From NCBI RefSeq assembly GCF_011806525.1, contig NZ_JAAVKI010000004.1, positions 434,001-498,000 on the forward strand: 64,000 nt of DNA, in the 5' to 3' direction. Position numbers and translations under genes: made by a program. Within the stretch, counting starts at the first letter, position 1; every line of letters starts with the position of its first letter. This DNA comes from Thalassospira sp. HF15 (lineage in GTDB: Bacteria; Pseudomonadota; Alphaproteobacteria; Rhodospirillales; Thalassospiraceae). Shown piece by piece: positions 61,067 through 64,000 of this stretch. Below the pieces are notes generated by a model. The model was not told where the DNA came from, searched no databases, and saw only the letters and a program-made list of their open reading frames with translations.

Positions 61067-63229
61067 TTAGCGCCAGGATTTGGTGGCCCGACGATCCACG
61101 GCACGGGGCACAATACCGCGCGCGGCATTGCCGATCCCGTCAAGCACGTTACTTGCCGCGATATCGCATTGACGATCCGCCATGCGTTTGAACCGCGCAT
61201 CAAATATTGGCTTGCGGTCTGAAACTTCACGCGGGTCCGATGCCCGCTCCTGGCCATTTTTGAAGGCCTCGGGATCAAGCCAATCCAACGTAAGCCCGGT
61301 CAGGTCCAAACGCAGTACATCGCCATCCTTGAGATAGCCGATTGCCCCACCTGTAAAGGCCTCTGGCACCATATGGCCAATACACGCCCCCTTGGTGACG
61401 CCGGAATAACGCCCATCGGTGATCAACATCGATGAAGCTTCGAGAATGCGGTGATGGCGCAAATTCTGCGACGGCGAAAACATTTCCGGCATGCCATAGG
61501 CTTCCGGCCCCTGCCCGCCAATGACAAAGGCAAAGGACAGATGACCCTGTTCCAGCATGTCCTTTGGCGCATCCATATCAACGCGGTTGCCGCCATTGCG
61601 CTGCACGACAGCCGCAATCAATTCTTCATCAACCCCATCGGTTTCAATCAGGCGAGTGATCAGATCGGGCGAGGCAAAGTCAGCATTACAGACATGTTCG
61701 TTTTCGTAGTAACGCACGATGAAGACATGATCGTCAAAGTGCGACAATAACCGGTCACTCATACCCGATGACTTGACAGCACAGTTTTCAAAGAAACTTC
61801 CCGTCAGGACATCAACACCGGAACGCTGTCTGACCGGATTGGCGCGAATGACCGATGCATCGCCCAGCGCAAGATCAACCGGGTTTTCCAGATTTTCAAT
61901 CCGCTCTGCCCAGGTTTTTCCAAGGATGGTTGGCGCATCCAGATCCATCGCCACCCCGAGGTCGGCCAGAATGCGATAGATGCTTTCCATCCCACGGTTT
62001 TTGCCTTCGGCCATTTGCTGGGCCAGAACAAAGGTGTCGCGATTTTCGGTCAGGCTGTGGGCGAAAATCTCTGGCACCGGGGTTTGGGTCCGGACATCCT
62101 GATAATCATCAATCGAAATATCAAAACCGGCGTAGCGCATCATGAAGGGCAGATGCAAAAGCATGTTGCTGCTTGATCCCGTGGCATTATGAACGCGCAC
62201 GAAATTGGCGAAGTTGGCTTTAAGCAAATTGCCAATCGCATATTCCGGCTTGTTAAACACCCCAAACAGGGCATCAATCCCTGCGGCCACCGCCTCAAAC
62301 GGTGGGACATCGGTCAGCAATTCAAGCTCCGGCGGGGTCAGACCGAACGCCGCCAGCATGGTACGCGACGAATTACCCGTCCCGTTAAAGGCACAAATGC
62401 CGCCTTTGGAATCACAGGTCGCAGTGGCAAGCTCGTCAAGTACACGCCGCTCAAGCGCCGCGTCGATGATCCCCAGAAGCCTTGCACGCTCCAACAACCC
62501 GGCAAAGGCCTCGTCTGACGTGCATTGCAAGATATAGCGCATGTTTTCACGGATATCCGCGCCAAGATCATCATGCCCGGCGGCATCAGAGTCGGCTGCT
62601 ATCTTATCTAGCAAACGACGCGTGCCTTCGGGAATTTCACCGCCCTTAAGAACGTGCGACGGGGCAAACACCGCCCAGACCGGCGCCTGATCACCGCGCC
62701 AGGCGCGTGCATGATCGGCCGCAGCCAGACCGGCAACCACCGCGGCGGGCGATTTGTCGCACCCGGCAATCACATAGGCCGCATGATAGCTGTGCCCCTC
62801 GAAGGTAATATTGACCGCAGCAGCCGTATGGTTGCGCGATGCCAGTGAATAGCTTTGGCCGATATTGTTTTGCGCGGTGCCATCGCAAATCACCGGAACA
62901 TGAAACAGGAACGGAACGCCCCCCATTTCCCAGATGCGGATTGCCGCCATCAATGCCTGCGGGCGATCAAGAAGATGGGCCGGATGATCAGGTGCACCGC
63001 CAATGATCGCAATCCGCGGGCGGTTTTCCACCAGACGACCAACCACGTCCTTGATTTCGGGCACGGCAAAGTTGCGCCCCTTGGCAACAGCCGGATTTTC
63101 GTTCACAGCATCGCGCAACAGTCGAACCACGGTGATCGGCTGATTGGCGAGACCCTGAATGCAATCGCGATACGGGTTGGCTTTTTCATCAATGATGATG
63201 GGTGAGGCAGACAAGTTTGCAGGCGACAT
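61067..63229 (-). CDS. IlvD/Edd-family dehydratase
   Basis: The protein has 720 residues, longer than IlvD and Edd (about 570-610), and nearer the size of the YjhG/YagF sugar-acid dehydratases. The family blocks are VPVICDGTAQNNIGQSYSLASR, a central VIAGCDKSPAAVVAG (Cys ligand) and FNGTGNSSRTMLAA, followed by ILEASSMLITDGRYSGVTKGACIGH and GGAIGYLKDGDVLRLDL. Such enzymes use an iron-sulfur cluster to dehydrate a sugar acid or dihydroxy acid. The usual GDGxxM motif is altered here. The ATG at 63229 is preferred over a TTG at 63280. It lies 60 bp after the SDR gene on the same strand. Confidence 0.88.
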   Translation of the reverse strand: MSPANLSASPIIIDEKANPYRDCIQGLANQPITVVRLLRDAVNENPAVAKGRNFAVPEIKDVVGRLVENRPRIAIIGGAPDHPAHLLDRPQALMAAIRIWEMGGVPFLFHVPVICDGTAQNNIGQSYSLASRNHTAAAVNITFEGHSYHAAYVIAGCDKSPAAVVAGLAAADHARAWRGDQAPVWAVFAPSHVLKGGEIPEGTRRLLDKIAADSDAAGHDDLGADIRENMRYILQCTSDEAFAGLLERARLLGIIDAALERRVLDELATATCDSKGGICAFNGTGNSSRTMLAAFGLTPPELELLTDVPPFEAVAAGIDALFGVFNKPEYAIGNLLKANFANFVRVHNATGSSSNMLLHLPFMMRYAGFDISIDDYQDVRTQTPVPEIFAHSLTENRDTFVLAQQMAEGKNRGMESIYRILADLGVAMDLDAPTILGKTWAERIENLENPVDLALGDASVIRANPVRQRSGVDVLTGSFFENCAVKSSGMSDRLLSHFDDHVFIVRYYENEHVCNADFASPDLITRLIETDGVDEELIAAVVQRNGGNRVDMDAPKDMLEQGHLSFAFVIGGQGPEAYGMPEMFSPSQNLRHHRILEASSMLITDGRYSGVTKGACIGHMVPEAFTGGAIGYLKDGDVLRLDLTGLTLDWLDPEAFKNGQERASDPREVSDRKPIFDARFKRMADRQCDIAASNVLDGIGNAARGIVPRAVDRRATKSWR

Positions 63230-63289
63230 AAACAGTTTTTTCCATGTTCGAGCAGCGGTCTTGGGGCGAACGCCCGTCAAAACACACGA

Positions 63290-64000
63290 TCAGACGATGC
63301 CGCCATCAACGATGAAGTTCTGTGATGAACAGGCCGAAGAAACATCAGATGCCAAGAACAGGACCATCTGCGCAACATCATCCCCCACCAGTCGGCGTTT
63401 GACGCATTGCTGTTCCTGAATGCGTTCTTCATCCTCGGGAGAAATCCAAAGATCAAGCTGACGCTGTGTCATAATGCAACCCGGCGTCACCGCGTTCACG
63501 CGAATGCCATATTCACCCCAGTCCCGGGCAAGCGCACGCGTAAGGCCGATAATACCGGCCTTTGCGGTCTCGTACGTTACCAGATCCGGCAGCCCCATCA
63601 TATAACTCACAGAACTGAAATTGATAATACTTCCGCACCGTTTTTCCTTCATTCCCGACGCCACGGCCCGGGCACAGAAGAAATGGTGGTTCAGGTTAAC
63701 ATCAAGACCATCACGCCACTTGTCAGGCGTGACGTCTTCGGGGGAATGGCGATCATCGCGCGCCGCATTGTTGACCAGAACATCAATCGGACCAATCGCA
63801 ACGGACATATCGCGAACCGCATCGGAAATCGATGATTGCTGCCGCAAATCAAGCGACTTGTAGACCGGGCTTACGCCGTGCTCTTCCTTGATGGATGCGA
63901 TCAGTTTTTGCGCAGCACCATCATCAATATCGAAAAATCCGACACGGGCCCCCTGCGCACAGAATGCGCGCACAATCGACGCACCGATCCCGGATGCACC
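63290..64000 (-). CDS. SDR-family oxidoreductase, 5' end cut by window edge
   Basis: The frame is open from the right edge to the stop at 63290 (about 237 codons visible). The start codon lies outside the window. The edge reads GASGIGASIVRAFCAQGARVGFFDIDD, the nucleotide-binding TGxxxGIG region. The Asn-Ala-Gly equivalent is VLVNNAARDD. The catalytic tetrad follows as SSVSYMMGLPDLVTYETAKAGIIGLTRALARDWG (Ser, Tyr-x3-Lys), then VNAVTPGCIMTQRQ. SDR enzymes interconvert alcohols and ketones with NAD(P)H. With the dehydratase downstream, a sugar or sugar-acid substrate is plausible but not shown. Confidence 0.93.
   Translation of the reverse strand, partial: GASGIGASIVRAFCAQGARVGFFDIDDGAAQKLIASIKEEHGVSPVYKSLDLRQQSSISDAVRDMSVAIGPIDVLVNNAARDDRHSPEDVTPDKWRDGLDVNLNHHFFCARAVASGMKEKRCGSIINFSSVSYMMGLPDLVTYETAKAGIIGLTRALARDWGEYGIRVNAVTPGCIMTQRQLDLWISPEDEERIQEQQCVKRRLVGDDVAQMVLFLASDVSSACSSQNFIVDGGIV

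Noticed and set aside
1-64000. CRISPR arrays, insertion sequences, prophage or tRNA genes
   Set aside because: I found no direct-repeat-spacer pattern, transposase, integrase or tRNA cloverleaf by reading. A tool scan could still find a small one.

Overview
The window looks like chromosome of a free-living, aerobic, probably marine alphaproteobacterium. The signs are the circularly permuted two-piece tmRNA, the alphaproteobacterial SspB, the cyoABCD quinol oxidase, and a full set of genes for growth on methylated amines. The gene mix resembles Rhodospirillales such as Thalassospira, but that is inference and no database was searched. Genes are densely packed on both strands and often overlap by 4 bp (ATGA). 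I see no transposase, integrase, prophage, CRISPR array, tRNA or rRNA.

Layout. 1-4.4 kb: an EamA-type exporter (cut by the edge), class I fumarase, the ClpXP adaptor SspB, tmRNA, and a glycolipid-binding-like protein. 4.5-8.7 kb: thyA-folA, a TetR regulator, a methyltransferase, a peroxiredoxin-like protein and a GST. 8.9-17.1 kb: a DUF2235 hydrolase, SURF1, the cyoABCD operon and an MHS-type transporter. 17.2-28 kb: two divergent GSTs, a lipoprotein hydrolase, TspO, a COG0523 GTPase behind a strong candidate Zur box, a DUF3750 protein, an AraC regulator divergent from an aldehyde dehydrogenase, a YaiI-like protein and an MFS exporter. 28-34.2 kb: a cold-shock protein and DEAD-box helicase, then a sulfur module (TetR, periplasmic rhodanese, YeeE/YedE transporter, and a 25-cysteine repeat protein coupled to the transporter). 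34.4-37.9 kb: nadK-argE, and a TetR regulator divergent from an unknown membrane protein, with a three-half-site operator between them.

38-61 kb is the main attraction: a gene set for trimethylamine (TMA) breakdown. Tmm oxidises TMA to TMAO. Tdm (DUF1989 plus GcvT domains) converts TMAO to dimethylamine. DmmABC, with the GcvT-like DmmD, converts dimethylamine to methylamine. GmaS makes gamma-glutamylmethylamide, MgsABC makes N-methylglutamate, and the SoxBDAG-like genes would be MgdABCD, releasing glutamate and a one-carbon unit. PurU and an Amt transporter with a 54-residue partner complete the set. A GlxA/AraC-type activator and an XRE-cupin regulator lie inside it. An 18-bp element shared by the dmmD and mgsA promoters suggests co-regulation. 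A strikingly folded 267-bp inverted-repeat element sits 33 bp upstream of mgdA.

61-64 kb: an IlvD/Edd-family dehydratase and an SDR dehydrogenase (cut by the right edge), probably a sugar-acid operon.
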